From the NCBI GenBank assembly GCA_049999725.1, contig JBNGIS010008746.1, positions 1 to 33,935 of the forward strand: a stretch of 33,935 nt of DNA, given 5' to 3'. This document shows positions 9,716-18,586 of this stretch, piece after piece (position 1 is the first letter of the stretch; each line of letters begins with the position of its first letter). Source of the stretch: Haplomitrium mnioides. Lineage: Eukaryota; Marchantiophyta; Haplomitriopsida; Calobryales. A program made the position numbers and the translations under genes. Under the pieces are notes generated by a model that was given only the letters and a program-made list of their open reading frames with translations, made no database searches and was not told the DNA's origin.

Positions 9716-10027
9716 CTGTACATCAAAGTCCATGTGCGCATGGACTTTGAAGTCTCTGCATGCTTGGGTATTAAAGTCCTTGTGTGCTTAGACATTGAAG
9801 TCTATGCGCACATGGACTTCAAATTCAAAGCGCGTCGAGACTTCAATGTCCATACACGCATAGGCTACATGTTTATGCGCGTATGGACTCAAGGACATTG
9901 AACCTCTTGCACTCTTGAACATTGAAGTCTATGTGCGTATGCACATTGAAATCCAAGAGCTTTTGAACTTCAATGTCCAAACGCGCATGGACTTCAATGT
10001 CTATGCGCACATGGACTTCAAAGTCAA
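9716..10027 (+). repeat. Palindromic repeat array in intron 2
   Basis: About a dozen units of 26-28 bases make this the clearest array in the window. Good units include AAGTCCATGTGCGCATGGAC near 9726 and, near 9990-10022, GTCTATGCGCACATGGACTT. The consensus TTGAAGTCC-ATGCGCGCAT-GGACTTCAA is a full inverted repeat. Most differences between units are CpG-to-TpG or CpA changes. The frame open through part of it (9707-9901) only reflects the 27-base period. Confidence 0.85.
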
Positions 10028-10156
10028 TCTTAGTTTAACCTCTAGAGTCTTTGCTCAAATTGTCTTCCTATCTAAAGTGTAAGCTTTTTTCTGTTGTCTC
10101 CTCTAATTGTTTTCCATTTTCGGTGCATGCACGAGGAGAAAACGTTTAAACGGTAG

Positions 10157-10660
10157 CTTGCCAAAAAATTGATAGCAATTGCAAAAGGGAGAAAAAGATC
10201 AGGGGTCAAAGAAGCCCCAGATGATCAAGACCAGTCTCCAACACTTGTTTCATACCCTCTTACTTTTTGGCTTCATTGCCAGAAAACTAGAGAGTGGAAA
10301 TCAATGCAACAAAATAAAGATGTTGCCCTTCTAACTAATAGAATTCTGAGAGACAAAGACAAGGACTTACTATCCTTTGTTGATGGACTCAACGTGGCAT
10401 ATAACCAAGTCCATGAGGAGGCCAATGCTTGTCAATTGAAGGGATTCATGAAACCTAGATGTTTCACTTTGGTCATTGCAAATATTCCTTATGATTACAA
10501 CCCTGAGGAATGCAAGCATGACGATTCTGAACCTTTTTCTAGAGATGGCATTTTTGATATGGTTTCCTCTTTTGTGGCAATCAGGACTTCGGATTTTTGG
10601 TCTTTTGTGATAATATATTCTTTGCAACAATTTGGCATCATTGAGGATGCTTTTTTGGAG
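10157..10660 (+). CDS. Exon of the MTase-like gene with motif IV-like segment
   Basis: About 168 codons are open here. The left boundary is uncertain, with an AG at 10155-10156 as the nearest acceptor. The exon ends AG|GTTTGT at 10660/10661 in phase 0. The N-terminal half is basic and charged (KGRKRSGVKEAPDDQDQ). The second half reads CFTLVIANIPYDYNPEE and later FWSFVIIYSLQQFGIIEDAF. I read the first as a beta strand plus motif IV (usually DPPY, NPPY or SPPY; here NIPY) and the second as the following strand and helix of a Rossmann-type amino-methyltransferase. The missing first proline of motif IV is odd and could mean lost activity. No other family fits better. Confidence 0.5.
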
Positions 10661-10786
10661 GTTTGTTGTGCCATCGATCATGACATCTAGTGCGTTCTTT
10701 TAGATTTTTTTGGTTTTCTAGTTTACCTTGTTTAGTTTTCTTGCACTTTGTTTCAAGTGTCTAATTTGTTTTTTTTCTTACTACAG
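10661..10786 (+). other. Short spliceosomal intron of the MTase-like gene
   Basis: This 126-base, T-rich intron begins GTTTGT and ends with a T-rich tract and CTACAG at 10786. It joins two phase-0 exons. The length and the pyrimidine tract are typical of plant introns, and it argues against a bacterial origin of the window. Confidence 0.6.
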
Positions 10787-11367
10787 AGACAAAAGCACAA
10801 TATTCATCATTCCGATGGTCCTAGAATTGCTCACGCCCATGACTATTGGACTATTGGTTACTGGACAAAGGAGGGAAAGATCAGCATGATGCTTTTCAAT
10901 TTGCAACTTGGTAATGCGAGTAGTTGTCCTCGACAAATTATGCAGAGTGTGTTTAGTTGTTCTACGGTATCGACTAAACTAAAACATCTAGGAGATGTTG
11001 CTCTTGTGAATGTTTATCAAAAGCCCTAAACTCTTTATAATTTTTTATTGACCATTTATCACCTAAGCAAAATTGGATCTTAGATCTTTGCTCTATGTCT
11101 AGCACAGGCCTTGTTTGCACTTTGAAGCTGATGCAAAATTGCATCGCTATAGAATATAATAGAGGTCATTCTATCTACAATCCTGAAAGAGCTTTGATGA
11201 TGTCTTCCTTGCCATCCAACGTAACTGAATTGCAAATAATATATGTATATCACAAGGAACCTATTCCTCCTAGTACTCCATGTGCTACTAGTGATTCTAT
11301 TGCCATCTTTGGTATTAGAAAGTCTCGGAGGGACTCTCTTCTGGCTGCACATGCTGAAGCTTCTCAG
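10787..11367 (+). pseudogene. Last exon (left part) of the MTase-like gene with motif X and motif I
   Basis: From the acceptor at 10786 the frame reads RQKHNIHHSDGPRIAHAHDY and continues to VNVYQKP at 11026, where a TAA and a shift in the T-rich stretch 11030-11050 break it. In the new frame it goes on as DHLSPKQNWILDLCS and GLVCTLKLMQNCIAIEYN. A QKP motif shortly before hydrophobic-DL-C-S and an IAIE strand end is the X-then-I arrangement of beta-class N6/N4 methyltransferases, motif I being the S-adenosylmethionine pocket. The usual F-x-G-S-G-T pattern is altered to C-S-M-S-S-T-G. The frame stays open to codon CAG 11365-11367, where element B is inserted. Confidence 0.5.
11363..11367 (+). 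other. Left target-site duplication of element B
   Basis: CTCAG lies directly left of the first LTR base (11368). Its partner CTCAA is at 19158-19162. The single difference is G to A, which is silent in the interrupted gene (CAG/CAA, glutamine). Confidence 0.75.
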
Positions 11368-11871
11368 TGTAACACTACACACATACATTGCAGACCAAAA
11401 ATTAGCACAAACACAACACATACAAGAGTAGTGCACAAAGAACTTCAAAAACCCACAAGGTAAGAGATGCCCAACAATGCCCTCTCCCTTCTTTATATAG
11501 TAGGTGAAATGCACTTTGCTTACATAGGTGGTGAAACCCCATTGGTTCCTTTTCTATCCTCTTCTAATTGGACCACCCTTTACTTTTATTCTACTTCTGC
11601 CATGTGTCTTTATCTTAGAACCTTCGATTTCTCTTTAGTTCTTCTTTTGCCAAGTGTCTTTATCTTAGAACATTCTATTTGCTTTAATCCTCCACTTGTC
11701 ACGTGTTCTTATCCTCTTCTAAAGTGCCATTTCTTTCACTTTAATTCATTGACTTTCTCTCCTCTTGCCATATGTCACTTTCTCTATAATAGCACTCACT
11801 TTTTGATACTCTAACTTAGTAATGGCTTTCTAGACATAGTTGTTGGCTTACTAAAGTTAGTGACCGTTATA
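11368..11871 (-). repeat. 3' LTR of element B (copy L1)
   Basis: This LTR is 504 bases long. On the plus strand it runs from TGTAACACTACA to GACCGTTATA, the last CA being TA by one transition. It contains CACGTG-derived boxes (for example CACGTG at 11699-11704). It lacks a stretch of about 25 bases near its right end that the tandem copies have. Confidence 0.9.
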
Positions 11872-11887
11872 ATCCTCCTCTCTTTTA
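11872..11887 (-). other. Polypurine tract of element B
   Basis: On the minus strand it reads TAAAAGAGAGGAGGAT directly before the 3' LTR. It overlaps the stop codon of pol (11885-11887). Confidence 0.85.
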
Positions 11888-12340
11888 AAAGGCAACATCC
11901 TCGTTGCTAGTAAGAGAGGTCTCAAAAGATTGAACAAGCGTGGATGCGTTAGCCAAATTCTCCAATAGCTCCCAAGTAGCTTCATAAAGTGGATAACCTT
12001 TCCAATCAACCAAATATTCGACAATCTCACAACGTCGTGTACGTTTCTTCAAGAGTTGTTCCACCTCAAACTCTTCATGACCATCAATAAGTTCAGGTGG
12101 TGGAGAGGGTTCTTAGGTACTTGTAAAAGAGGAAGAACGAGGAACAAAAGCCCGTAATAAAGAGACATGAAAGACTGAATGAATCTTCATGTGAGAGGGT
12201 AAAACCAACTGATAGGCCACTTTACCAGTGCGAGTAGAGATAGAAAAAGGGCCAATAAAGCAAGCGCTAAGCTTGCAAGAATGAAGCAAGGGAAGATTGG
12301 AAGTGGATAGCCAAACTTGGTCACCTACATCAAAAGTCAC
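11885..12340 (-). pseudogene. Integrase C terminus with chromodomain, element B
   Basis: Minus-strand frame with VGDQVWLSTSNLPLL and FIGPFSISTRTGKVAYQL (GPY/F-like module), then a chromodomain: CEIVEYLVDWKGYPLYEATW followed by ELLENLANAS. It retains the aromatic residues typical of a chromodomain, including the tryptophan that element A lost. A frame change near 12340 separates it from the integrase core, and a TAG at about 12113-12115 interrupts the linker. It ends at TAA 11885-11887. Confidence 0.85.
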
Positions 12341-13176
12341 CTCCCGACAATGAGCATACGCATATTTGTTTGCTGATTATGAGCCACTGCAAGGTTTTCC
12401 TTTGCTTGTCGAAGGCTGCGGTGTAGACAATGAAGAAAATCATCAACCGCTGGACTCTTGGAGGTGGGCAGTGATGCCGAATGAAGACTAGAGATCGTGG
12501 TTGGATGCTCACCATACATCAAAAAGAAAGGTGTGGCTCTTGTAGAACTGTTGATAAAGTTATTATAAGAAAACTCTAAAAGACGTAGTAGCCAATCCCA
12601 CTCCGTTTGTTCTTCCAAGGTAAATGCTTGCAACATATCATCAATTATACGATTGGCCCGTTCAGTTTGACCATCAGATTCATGTTGGTAGGTAGTAGAC
12701 ATAGCCAATTTGGTTTTTAATAGACCAAATATTGTGCGCCTAAACATGCTGGTGAATTGAGCCCCGCGATTAGAAATAATGACTTTAGAAAGACCATGAT
12801 GAGAGTACACTGCTTCCAAATAAATCCGAGCTAACTCAAGGGCTGTCACTGACTTGGTCGTTAGACGAATATGGATAATTTTACTGAGTTTGTCCACAAA
12901 AACGACAATAGCATCATAACTTGTAGAAGTATGTGGTAACTTGCATACAATGTCCATACTCACATGTTCCCATCGTTGATTAGGGATGGGAAGTGGTTGT
13001 AATAAGCCTCCATATTTAAGATTGGTAGATTTGTTCTGTTGACAAGCCAAACAACTCCGAACATATGCCTCCACATCTTGGTGCATCTTAAGCCAATAAT
13101 AAACATGTTGAAGATTGTCCAATATCTTCTCGATTCCAACATGTCCACTAATAGCATAATCATGTGCTTGATGCAA
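12337..13176 (-). CDS. Integrase core of element B (longest intact frame in the window)
   Basis: This open frame of 279 codons has the HHCC zinc module (HDYAISGHVG ... CLAC), SMDIV with the first catalytic Asp, and DGQTERANR with the Glu. The second catalytic Asp is replaced: the motif reads ISNRGAQF, codon AAT at 12769-12771, where element A has ISDCN. One G-to-A change explains it. The enzyme would therefore be inactive, although the frame is open. The polyprotein upstream and downstream is interrupted. Confidence 0.88.
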   Translation of the reverse strand: MHQAHDYAISGHVGIEKILDNLQHVYYWLKMHQDVEAYVRSCLACQQNKSTNLKYGGLLQPLPIPNQRWEHVSMDIVCKLPHTSTSYDAIVVFVDKLSKIIHIRLTTKSVTALELARIYLEAVYSHHGLSKVIISNRGAQFTSMFRRTIFGLLKTKLAMSTTYQHESDGQTERANRIIDDMLQAFTLEEQTEWDWLLRLLEFSYNNFINSSTRATPFFLMYGEHPTTISSLHSASLPTSKSPAVDDFLHCLHRSLRQAKENLAVAHNQQTNMRMLIVGR

Positions 13177-13399
13177 AACTTCATAACAATGCGTAATATT
13201 ATTAGAGACTCATACCTTATTTTGGAAGAAAATCAAACCTCGTATCATTTTTACCAACTTCTTTTGTTGTACAGCAATTATCTTTTCATCTTCCTCGACT
13301 AGAGCCAACATTTTTGACCACCATGTAGGATGTATAGCAACTTCTGACAAAATGTTGAGTTGAAGCATACAAGTCAAAGCATTTGCAATTGGTCATTTT

Positions 13400-13760
13400 C
13401 CTTCTACATACACCATCTTCATATGAAAGCGCTGTCACCACTCCGCCTATCGAATCTGCCTTTTGGAAAGCTCTTTTTGCGTTTCAAGATAAAGTAGAGG
13501 TTTATGATCAGTCTCAACAATAAACTCCTTGTCTCCGAGATAATGCTTCCAATGCTTGGTAGATAACACGATCGCTAGCTCCTCCCGCTCCGTGGTATGA
13601 TAATTTTGCTCTATGTCACTTAACTTTCTAGAGAAGAAAGCAATAGGATGCCAGTCATCCTCCCATTCTTGTTGCAAAACCCCACATATAGCTTTTCCCG
13701 ATGCATCAACTGAAAGTTTTATTGGTCATTTAGAGTCATACCATTTGAGAATAGGAGCAT
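13400..13760 (-). pseudogene. RNase H of element B
   Basis: Minus-strand segment with KLSVDASGKAICGVLQQEWE, FFSRKLSDIEQNYHTTEREE, ELAIVLSTKHWKHYLGDKEF and ETDHKPLLYLETQ. Its order and motifs match the Ty3/gypsy RNase H. A stop precedes it near 13729 and others follow, so it is separated from RT and integrase. Confidence 0.82.
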
Positions 13761-13986
13761 GAAGAAGTGATTTCTTCAATGTTTGGAATGCCAATTCTTC
13801 TATGGCTCCCTACATCTATGTATGATTTTTCTTGAGCAAATTGATCAATGGTTCTTCTATTTGTGCAAATCCTTTCACAAATCGACGATAAAACCCAATT
13901 AGCCTAAAAAATCCTCGTAGTTGTGTTTGATCATTAGGGGCTTCCCATTTTTGAATGGCCTCCACTTTCTCATCCATGACCTGAAT

Positions 13987-14824
13987 TCATGCTGCACTCA
14001 CTCGATGACCCAAGTAATCAACCTCTCTTTTGCCAATTTCACATTTTGATATCTTAACATATCGTTTGTGGTCCCGAAGTGCCTTCAATACTGTTTGAAG
14101 GTGTTGTTGATGCTCAAGAAGATTTTTGCTGTAAATAAGAATGTCATCCAAGAAAACAATAACAAACTTATCCAAAAACAATAAAAAAATTATCATTCAT
14201 TAGATCCATAAAAGTTGCAGGAGCATTAGTTAATCTAAATGGCATAACGAGATATTCAAAATGTCTATATCGACTTCGAAATGTTGTCTTCTACACGTTA
14301 CCCTCTGCAATTCGGATTTGGTTGTATCCACTTCTCAAATCCAACTTGGTAAAGTAGTTTGCTCCTTGAAGTCGATCAAATAAATCATCCATTCTTGGTA
14401 ATGGATATTTATTTTTCACTGTTTGTTGGTTGAGGGCCTGATAGTCGATACACATTCTTATACTCTCGTCTTTCTTTTTCATGAATAACACTAGTGCACT
14501 ATAAGGAGAGATGTTTGGCTGAATAAATCCTTTCTCCAATAGTTCAGTGATTTGAGTTTTGTATTCTTCCAATTCATGAGGAGGCAAACGATATGGTGCC
14601 TTGCACAGTGGAGTACTTCTTGGAACAACCTCAATCTTATGATCAATAGATCGTTTAGGCGGCAAACCTGGAGGTAAATCGTTAAGAAAAACATCATGAA
14701 ATTCTTTCAAAGCTCCATGAAGTTTATGTAGGACTTTGTGCTTGGAGTCCTCCTTATCATCTTCAACCTCACATATGAGTTCCAAAAATACCACATCTTG
14801 TCTTTTTATTGATTTTTTCTCCAA
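13987..14824 (-). pseudogene. Reverse transcriptase of element B
   Basis: Minus-strand frames carry [86 protein letters not shown] and the catalytic box VFLDDILIYSKN with both aspartates (about 14143-14148). Frame breaks between about 14196 and 14291 split it in two. The equivalent in element A is 4374-5290. Confidence 0.9.
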
Positions 14825-14869
14825 TCACATATAGAGGTAGTTTCCTTGAATAAGGTCGTACACAAAATC

Positions 14870-15338
14870 CCCAAATCTTCCATTGAGGTGTTATGAGACT
14901 CTTCTTTCGCCAGTCCACTTGCAGATTATGTCTTCTCAACCACTTCATTCCCAAAATGGCATCATATCTTGCTAATGTTGTGATCTTCCATTCAAACTCT
15001 TCTTGATAGTTGCCCATATGTAAAGATATACTTTGAGACAATCTTCCAATTGACTCGCTTTGTCCGTTTGCCATTTCAACTACCTCGTGCTCTTCTTCCT
15101 CAAGGGGTAACTTCAACTTTAGTGCCATTGCTTGTGATAAATAATTTTCTTCTGCTTCGGAATCCACCAAAACCTTCATTGGAAATCCTTCCATCCACCC
15201 ATCAACTACAATTAGTCCTCCATTTTTTTGTTTTTCTACTTGACATATTCGACTTTGTCGACTTTTTCCCTCACATTTCTTCTTCATCCCAGCAAAATCA
15301 CGAGGTCTTTGTACTGGTGCCCATTGTTTCCCTGACAT
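14870..15338 (-). pseudogene. Aspartic protease region of element B
   Basis: This open minus-strand frame has a basic linker after gag, then FPMKVLVDSEAEENYLSQAM and AILGMKWLRRHNLQVDW. The catalytic DSGA motif reads DSEA (Gly to Glu), one G-to-A change that should disable it. The rest of the domain is intact and nearly identical in layout to element A. Confidence 0.82.
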
Positions 15339-15339
15339 T

Positions 15340-16272
15340 CTTAGTCTCCCTCATTGTTGATATTATGAAGAGGTTGTCGAAACACTTGCCCTTGATTGCG
15401 TCGTATTGCTCTGCAATTTGGTGCAATGTGTCATATTCGGCCACAATTGTAGCATGTTTTAGTTTCTCGCCTCTCTTCCATCCTCCTATCCATAGCAATA
15501 TGTGGCCCTCCTTGTTGGTGATTTGGGCGATTGAGGTCTCTTCTTCTTATGTTTCCCAACTCCATAGGTGCGGGGCCATAATTCCCTCTTGTTTGCACAA
15601 TCCCTAGTGTTCCTTCAATTCTCTGTGCAAACGATATGGCTTCATTAACATCTTTTGGGTTGCGCATCATGAATTTCCTTTGAATCTTTCTCTTCAATCC
15701 TTGTAGAAACTTGTCAAGAGCTTTGGCTGAACTCATATCCTTGATTTGAACTTGTAAGCTCCGAAATTCTTCAATATACCTTGCAACGCTTCCATGTTGC
15801 TCTAACTCCCAAAGCTTGGTTCTAGCAGCTAAAATAGAGTCTACGGCTTTGAAGTTTTGTAGTAAACCTTCTTTTACAACGCTCCACAACAGTTGTTCTC
15901 CTCGTGCATTTTTTTGCCGCTCCCATCTTTGTAGCCAAATGGATGCATACTCAATTAAAAATGACCTTGCAAATAATCCTTTCTCCAAATCCGAAGCATG
16001 CAAATAGTGTGACATGTGAACCTCTATTTGATAAACCCACCCTTCCACAACACCAACCATGCGACTTCCTCCATAAGGCTCCCCTTTACATGACTTGCTC
16101 ATCTTTTGTAGTAATATTTCCCGACTTCCTTCTCTTGTTGTAGTTGCATTTTCACCATTTCTCCCATCAGCATGTTTGTTTGTTGTTGACTTGCTATAAG
16201 AGCTGCTTGAAGCTCCTCCAACTTGGCTATCATCTAAGCTCCTTCTTCCAGATTGCTAGAGTTTGCCTCTAT
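15340..16272 (-). pseudogene. gag: Gag of element B
   Basis: The start codon seen in element A is ATA here (16270-16272), so translation could not begin at the family start. The core frame (16102-15431) has EPYGGSRMVGVVEGWVYQIE and HASDLEKGLFARSFLIEYAS. The zinc knuckle is CYNCG followed, after one stop, by HIAPNC, so all CCHC ligands survive. Length and order match element A's gag. It is better preserved than that copy, with about 220 open codons. Confidence 0.85.
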
Positions 16273-16304
16273 GGTTTTTTTGTCACAACTTAGCTACGAG
16301 CAAT

Positions 16305-16760
16305 TTATACAAAAACAAATATATACACATTCCAATTATGTAGAATAGGTAAAATAAAAGGTTTAGTTGAGGCTAGCACTGACTCACAAAACCTCCCTTC
16401 AAACTTACAAACAAGGAAATCTTGTTGCATTTGTTTGGACGTTACTTGAATAGAAATATGGCACTTGGAGTTGAACTCGTCTAGAGGAGCTTGGTTCAAA
16501 TCCATTTTCTACCTACTATAAAACATAAATAAAACACTCCCACGTAACACCATAGTTTACTACAAGTAAGATAATAGACTCTCTTGATTCCATTACAAAA
16601 ACCATAAAATCATCTCCAAAATTATACACTCAAAATTCACGAAAGAAATGTTTGTCAATGTTAAACACACGAATATTAAAGGGATTCAATAAAGGAATTC
16701 TAAGAGGTATAAATGCTCCTCTATCCACTAGCTATCATAGCATCAAGTCAAACTTCTTAT
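16305..16760 (-). pseudogene. Leader reading frame upstream of gag in element B
   Basis: This is the counterpart of 2364-2916 in element A. It contains NEDKKFDLML, NPFNIRVFNIDKHFF and the frame from ATG 16505 to a stop at 16305, MDLNQAPLDEFNSKCHISIQ. The protein-level match to element A is better than expected for a plain untranslated leader, although stops break it, one of them shared with A. Confidence 0.45.
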
Positions 16761-16919
16761 CTTCATTTATAGAGGATGGGATATCCACTATTCTTTATTC
16801 ATAAAAACTTGAAAGTTTGACTCTTTTAGAGTTCATGCAAAGTGGAGATTCCACTACTCCAAGAGGTCTTTAGTGCTTCTCCAAAGAGGGGTAGTCCACA
16901 CTTCTTTAGAGAAGACCAA

Positions 16920-16931
16920 GCTCTGATATCA
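16920..16931 (-). other. Primer-binding site of element B
   Basis: On the minus strand it reads TGATATCAGAGC, 11 of 12 bases of the initiator tRNA-Met site. It lies one base from LTR copy L2 (16933). Remnants of the same site recur at 17476-17488, 18016-18028 and 18574-18586 between the tandem LTRs. Confidence 0.88.
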
Positions 16932-16932
16932 T

Positions 16933-17475
16933 TGTAATACTACACATATACATTGCACACCAAAAATTAGCACAAGCACAACACATACGAGAGTAGCACA
17001 TAAAGAACTTCAAAAACCCAGAAGGTAAGAGATGTCCAACAAGGCTCTCGCCCATCTTTATATACTAAGTGAAAAGAACTTTGCTTACGTAGGTGGCGAA
17101 ACCCTATTGGTTCCTTTTCTATCCTCCTCTAATTGAACCACCTTTTTTCCTCTCTCATTGATTGGACTACCCTTTACTTTTATTCTCCTTCTGCCACGTG
17201 TCCTTATCCTTAGAACCTTTGATTTCTCTTTAGTTCTTCTTTCGCCACATGTCTTTATCTTAGAACCTTCTATTTGCTTTAATCCTCCGCTTGCCACATG
17301 TTCTTATCCTCTTCTAAAGTGCCATTTCTTTCAATTTAATTTGTTGACTTTCTCTCCTCTTGCCACATGTCACTTTCTCTATAATAACACTTGCTTTTTG
17401 ATACTCTAACTTAGTAATGGCTTTCTAGACGTAGTTGTCACTATTTTTTATTGTTGCTTACTAAAGTTAGTGACC
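16933..17475 (-). repeat. Tandem 5' LTR copy L2 of element B
   Basis: About 543 bases adjoining the functional primer site, so this would be the true 5' LTR. It holds four boxes of the pattern GCCACRTG at 17195, 17246, 17295 and 17364, the first a perfect CACGTG. Its right edge lacks the last five bases of a complete LTR, because it runs directly into a primer-site remnant. Confidence 0.9.
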
Positions 17476-17488
17476 GCTCTGATACGAT
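17476..17488 (-). other. LTR-LTR junction 1: primer-site remnant
   Basis: The plus strand reads GCTCTGATACGAT, the reverse complement of the 12-base primer site plus its one-base spacer. It joins copy L3 to copy L2, and L2 lacks its terminal TGTAA (minus-strand sense). Confidence 0.88.
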
Positions 17489-18015
17489 TGTAATACTACA
17501 CACATACATTGCACAACAAAAATTAGCACAAGCACAACACATACAAGAGTAGTGCATAAAGAACTTCAAAAACCCAAAAGGTAAGAGATGCCCAACAAGG
17601 CTCTCTCCCATCTTTATATACTTAGTGAAAAGCACTTTGCTTACATTGGTTCCTTTTTTATCCTCCTCTAATTGAACTACTTTTTCTCCTCTCTCATTGA
17701 TTGGACCACCCTTTACTTTTATTCTCCTTCTGCCACGTGTTCTTATCTTTAGAACCTTCGATTTCTCTTTTTTTCTTCTTTTGCCACGTGTCTTTATCTT
17801 AGAACCTTCTATTTGCTTTAATCCTCCGTTTGCCATGTGTTCTTATCCTCTTCTAAATGTTGTTTCTTTCACTTTAATTTGTTGACTTTCTCTTCTCTTA
17901 CCACATGTCACTTTCTCTATAATAACACTTTCTTTTTCATACTCTAACTTAGTAATGGATTTCTAGACATAGTTGTCGCTATTTTTTTAGTTGTTGCTTA
18001 CTAAAGTTAGTGACC
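17489..18015 (-). repeat. Tandem LTR copy L3 of element B
   Basis: About 527 bases. It has two perfect CACGTG boxes (17734-17739 and 17785-17790) and decayed ones near 17832 and 17902. It lacks the GTAGGTGGTGAAACCC-like segment present in the other copies near the leader side. Confidence 0.9.
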
Positions 18016-18028
18016 GCTCTAATACCAT
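18016..18028 (-). other. LTR-LTR junction 2: primer-site remnant
   Basis: The plus strand reads GCTCTAATACCAT, with the same breakpoints as junction 1. Confidence 0.85.
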
Positions 18029-18573
18029 TATAACACTACACACATACATTGCACACCAAAAATAAGCACAAGCATAACACATACAAGAGTAGCGCAAAAA
18101 AAACTTCAAAAACCCACAAGGTAAGAGATGCCCAACAAGGCTCTCTCCCATCTTTATATACTAAGTGAAAAGCACTTTGCTTATGTAGGTGGTGAAACCC
18201 CATTGGTTCCTTTTCTATCCTCCTCTAATTAGACCACCTTTTTTCCTCTCTCATTGATTGGACCATTCTTTACTTTTATTCTCCTTCTGCTACGTATCCT
18301 TATCTTTAGAACCTTCGATTTCTCTTTAGTTCTTCTTTTGCAACATGTCCTTATCTTAGAATCTTCTATTTGCTTTAATCCTCCGCTTGCCACATGTTCT
18401 TATCCTCTTCTAAAGTGACATTTCTTTCACTTTAATTCGTTGACTTTCTCTCCTCTTGCCACATGTCACTTTCTCTATAATAACACTCGCTTTTTGATTT
18501 TCTAACTTAGTAATAGCTTTCTAGACATAGTTGTCGCTATTTTTTTAGTTGTTGCTTACTAAAGTTAGTGACC
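18029..18573 (-). repeat. Tandem LTR copy L4 of element B
   Basis: About 545 bases, beginning TATAACAC for TGTAACAC. The boxes here are mostly decayed (ACATGTCC, CACATG). Otherwise it is collinear with L2. Confidence 0.9.
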
Positions 18574-18586
18574 ACTCTGATGTTAT
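18574..18586 (-). other. LTR-LTR junction 3: primer-site remnant
   Basis: The plus strand reads ACTCTGATGTTAT, more diverged but with the same breakpoints. Confidence 0.82.

Noticed and set aside
9707-9901. Open frame of 64 codons within the palindromic array (also 28710-28904)
   Set aside because: The unit is close to 27 bases, so any stop-free unit gives a long frame. The translation merely repeats the unit.
10157-11367. Bacterial contamination or a restriction-system gene as the source of the methyltransferase motifs
   Set aside because: The exons are separated by a plant-type intron, lie within plant retrotransposon insertions, and share an in-frame junction with them. No endonuclease gene is nearby.
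11467-11814. Hydrophobic plus-strand frames inside LTRs of element B (also 17158-17409, 17697-17885 and 18812-19063) that look like membrane proteins
   Set aside because: They recur because the LTR recurs. They are antisense to the element, pyrimidine-rich, and built from the G-box modules.
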